From contig SFNX01000020.1 in the NCBI GenBank assembly GCA_004552595.1, forward strand, positions 1 to 24,151: a stretch of 24,151 nt of DNA. Reading direction: 5' to 3'. Position 1 is the stretch's first letter; every line of letters starts with the position of its first letter. The stretch comes from Lachnospiraceae bacterium (GTDB lineage Bacteria > Bacillota > Clostridia > Lachnospirales > Lachnospiraceae). Both the position numbers and the translations under genes were made by a program. Shown in pieces: positions 22,041-24,151 of this stretch. The notes under the pieces are model-generated. The model worked only from the letters and a program-made list of their open reading frames with translations, did not search any database and was not told the DNA's origin.

Positions 22041-23273
22041 ATGGGATTAAATAAGAAATCAGTTGATGATTTTAATGCTAAGGGAAGAAGAGTCCTTGTA
22101 AGATGTGACTTCAACGTTCCGTTAAAGGATGGCGTTATCACAGATGACACACGTATCAAGGCTGCACTTCCAACAATCAATAAGCTTATCAGTGAAGGCG
22201 CTAAGGTTATTCTTTGCTCACACCTTGGTAAGGTTAAGGAAGGACCTAACGAGAAGGAGTCACTTGCTCCTGTTGCTAAGGCTCTTTCAGAGAAGCTTGG
22301 TAAGGAAGTTGTATTCGTTGCAGATTATAATGTAACAGGTGAAGCTGCAACAGCTGCAGTAGCTAAGATGAATGATGGTGATGTTGTTCTTCTTCAGAAT
22401 ACACGTTTCCGTGGCAAGGAAGAGACAAAGGTTAAGGAAGCCGGCGAAGCATTCGCAAAAGAGCTTGCTGATCTTGCTGATGATTATGTATGCGATGCAT
22501 TTGGTTCAGCTCACAGAGCACATGCTTCTGTATCGGTTGTAACAAAGTACATTAAGGAAAAGGGCGGCACAAACGCAGTTGGATATCTTATGCAGAAGGA
22601 AATCGACTTCCTTGGAAATGCAGTAGAGAATCCTGTTCGTCCATTCGTAGCTATTCTTGGTGGCGCTAAGGTTGCTGACAAGCTTAACGTTATTGATAAC
22701 CTTCTTAATAAGTGCGATACACTTATTATCGGTGGTGGTATGGCATTCACATTCTTAAAGGCTCAGGGTTACGAAATCGGTAAGTCTTTATGTGATGATG
22801 AGAAGCTTGATTACTGTAAGGAAATGATGGCTAAGGCTGAAAAGCTTGGTAAGAAGCTTCTTCTTCCTATCGATACAGCAGTAGCTGATGGCTTCCCTAA
22901 CCCAATCGATGCTGAAATCGCTGTTGAGTATGTTGATTCAACTAAGATTCCTGCAGACAAGGAAGGTCTTGATATCGGACCTAAGACACAGGAGCTTTTC
23001 GCTACAGCAGCTAAGGAAGCTAAGACAGTTGTTTGGAACGGACCTATGGGTGTATTTGAGAACCCAACACTTGCTAAGGGTACTATCGCAGTAGCAAAGG
23101 CACTCGCTGAGACAGATGCTACAACAATCATCGGTGGTGGTGATTCAGCTGCAGCCTGCAACCAGCTCGGATTTGCTGATAAGATGAGCCACATCTCAAC
23201 AGGTGGTGGAGCTTCACTTGAGTTCCTTGAGGGTAAGGAATTACCTGGCGTATACGCAGCAGACGATAAATAA
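22041..23273 (+). CDS. pgk: Phosphoglycerate kinase
   Basis: This 410-residue glycolytic kinase transfers phosphate from 1,3-bisphosphoglycerate to ADP. The N-domain shows VLVRCDFNVPLKDGVITDDTRI (about 18-39), CSHLGKVKEGPNEKESL and LLQNTRFRGKEETK, with the basic patch for the acid substrate; the C-domain shows FVAILGGAKVADKLNVI, GGGMAFTFLKAQG, VWNGPMGVFENPTLAKGT, and the ATP-site IIGGGDSAAA and STGGGASLEFLEGKELPGV. Length fits the family. AAGGAGATA lies about eight bases before ATG, inside the tail of the terminator that follows gap. Codon use is strongly biased, as in gap. Transcription must come through the upstream terminator or from a promoter inside or before gap. Confidence 0.98.
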   Translation: MGLNKKSVDDFNAKGRRVLVRCDFNVPLKDGVITDDTRIKAALPTINKLISEGAKVILCSHLGKVKEGPNEKESLAPVAKALSEKLGKEVVFVADYNVTGEAATAAVAKMNDGDVVLLQNTRFRGKEETKVKEAGEAFAKELADLADDYVCDAFGSAHRAHASVSVVTKYIKEKGGTNAVGYLMQKEIDFLGNAVENPVRPFVAILGGAKVADKLNVIDNLLNKCDTLIIGGGMAFTFLKAQGYEIGKSLCDDEKLDYCKEMMAKAEKLGKKLLLPIDTAVADGFPNPIDAEIAVEYVDSTKIPADKEGLDIGPKTQELFATAAKEAKTVVWNGPMGVFENPTLAKGTIAVAKALAETDATTIIGGGDSAAACNQLGFADKMSHISTGGGASLEFLEGKELPGVYAADDK

Positions 23274-23292
23274 GCTAATTTAATAATAAATC

Positions 23293-23348
23293 TGCATCGT
23301 TGCCCTTCGCTCGCAGTACGTAGTACAGCTTCGCTTGGGCACCGTGCA
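23293..23348. repeat. GC-rich imperfect palindrome between pgk and tpiA
   Basis: The arms are centred on 23321. GTAC (23316-23319) and GTAC (23323-23326), TGCCC (23301-23305) and GGGCA (23337-23341) share the same centre, and TGCA (23293-23296) and TGCA (23345-23348) are offset by half a base. The segments between carry TTCGCT (23306-23311) and TCGCTT (23331-23336), which are mirror images and do not pair. 33 of 56 bases are G or C, far above the AT-rich flanks. It resembles a REP/MITE-like mobile repeat or a structured intercistronic element. Confidence 0.6.
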
Positions 23349-23357
23349 TCTTAATCA

Positions 23358-23389
23358 TTCTCTTAGCTTGCTATACTAAGCCAGGAGAA
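23358..23389 (+). promoter_or_regulatory. Small hairpin with a decoy Shine-Dalgarno upstream of tpiA
   Basis: TTCTC (23358-23362) pairs with GAGAA (23385-23389), and TTAG (23363-23366) with CTAA (23376-23379). AGGAGAA at 23383-23389 is repeated at 23406-23412, where it is the true tpiA ribosome binding site. Function unknown; only the second copy has correct spacing to ATG. Confidence 0.3.
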
Positions 23390-23417
23390 ATATAGAATAT
23401 TATACAGGAGAATAAAA

Positions 23418-24151
23418 ATGGCAAGAAGAAGAATTATTGCCGGCAACTGGAAGATGAACATGACTCCAAGCCAGGCAAAAGACCTTTGTGCAACATTAAA
23501 GGATTTAGTTAAAAACGATGCAGTTGACGTAGTATACTGCGTACCGGCTATCGATATCACAACAGTAGTAGAGGCAGTTAAGGGCACAAATGTTAAGGTT
23601 GGTGCTGAAAACTTCTACATTGAGGATAAGGGTGCTTTCACAGGCGAAATTTCAGCTCCAATGCTTAAGGAAGCAGGTGTTGAGTACGTTATCATGGGTC
23701 ACTCAGAGAGAAGAGATATCTTCGGAGAAGATGATATCCTTATCAATGCCAAGGTTAAAAAGGCATTTGCTGCAGGACTTAAGCCAATCCTTTGCTGTGG
23801 TGAGTCACTTGCAGTTCGTAAGGCAGGAACATATGTTGACTGGGTTAAGAGACAGATTACATGGGATCTTTACGGTGTAACTGCTGATCAGGTTAAGGAA
23901 CTTGTTATCGCATACGAGCCAATCTGGGCTATCGGAACAGGTGAGACAGCTACAGCTGACCAGGCACAGGAAGTATGTAAGATGATCCGTGAGACAATTG
24001 CTGAGCTCTATGATGCAGCTACAGCAGAAGCAGTTCGCATTCAGTACGGCGGATCAATGAACGCTTCAAACGCTGCTGAGCTCCTTTCAAAGGATGACAT
24101 CGACGGCGGACTTATCGGTGGTGCTTCACTTAAGCCAGACTTCGGCCAGAT
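23418..24151 (+). CDS. tpiA: Triose-phosphate isomerase (partial, C-terminus outside the window)
   Basis: This glycolytic enzyme interconverts dihydroxyacetone phosphate and glyceraldehyde 3-phosphate. 244 residues are visible, so only the last few of about 248-252 are missing. Catalytic residues are K12 (AGNWKMNM), H95 (VIMGHSERRDIFGE) and E167 (IAYEPIWAIGTGETAT), and the phosphate-binding loops IQYGGSMNASNAAEL and DGGLIGGASL are present. AGGAG (23406-23410) precedes ATG 23418. Codon use is as biased as in gap and pgk. It follows pgk by 144 bp, holding a palindromic element, and no clear terminator or promoter is seen between them, so cotranscription is likely. Confidence 0.97.
   Translation, partial: MARRRIIAGNWKMNMTPSQAKDLCATLKDLVKNDAVDVVYCVPAIDITTVVEAVKGTNVKVGAENFYIEDKGAFTGEISAPMLKEAGVEYVIMGHSERRDIFGEDDILINAKVKKAFAAGLKPILCCGESLAVRKAGTYVDWVKRQITWDLYGVTADQVKELVIAYEPIWAIGTGETATADQAQEVCKMIRETIAELYDAATAEAVRIQYGGSMNASNAAELLSKDDIDGGLIGGASLKPDFGQ

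Overview
The window is a low-GC Firmicutes chromosome segment carrying mostly core genes. Gene order (yicC-gmk-rpoZ-rimO-pgsA-cinA-recA-recX-rny, and gap-pgk-tpiA), AGGAGG-type ribosome binding sites, Bacillus-type SOS boxes and protein style point to a Clostridia member, most likely Lachnospiraceae and perhaps close to Lachnospira eligens. The genus is an inference from memory, not a search result.

Layout. 1-396 is the 3' end of an uncharacterised gene, followed by a terminator. 430-2046 is an intact IS1182-like insertion sequence with one transposase, sitting exactly between two copies of a 28-bp palindromic terminator. 2087-3535 (minus) is glycogen synthase glgA. 3745-7696 holds rqcH (ribosome quality control) and a cytoplasmic GH3 beta-glucosidase one base apart. 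7776-12736 is a six-gene operon: yicC RNase, gmk, rpoZ, rimO, pgsA and cinA. 13035-14054 is recA under a promoter with two LexA boxes, followed by a terminator, a 16-bp-period tandem repeat and recX. 14994-16550 is rny (RNase Y). 16718-18562 holds a class I aminotransferase and an ADP-ribose-type Nudix hydrolase. 18920-19804 is a XerC/XerD-type recombinase, convergent with a PHP-family phosphatase (19865-20695, minus). 20938 to the window end is the glycolytic run gap-pgk-tpiA, with tpiA cut by the edge.

How the parts fit. cinA, recA and recX form a DNA uptake/repair block with SOS control at recA. The yicC operon mixes RNA metabolism, nucleotide supply, transcription and translation functions. 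gap, pgk and tpiA catalyse consecutive reactions around triose phosphate; their intergenic regions carry a strong hairpin terminator and a GC-rich palindrome that may set the relative expression of the genes.

I see no defence system, CRISPR array, tRNA, rRNA or prophage. The most interesting signals are non-coding: terminator duplication by the IS, the pgk-tpiA palindrome, the recA-recX tandem repeat, the gap-pgk internal terminator and the double SOS box.
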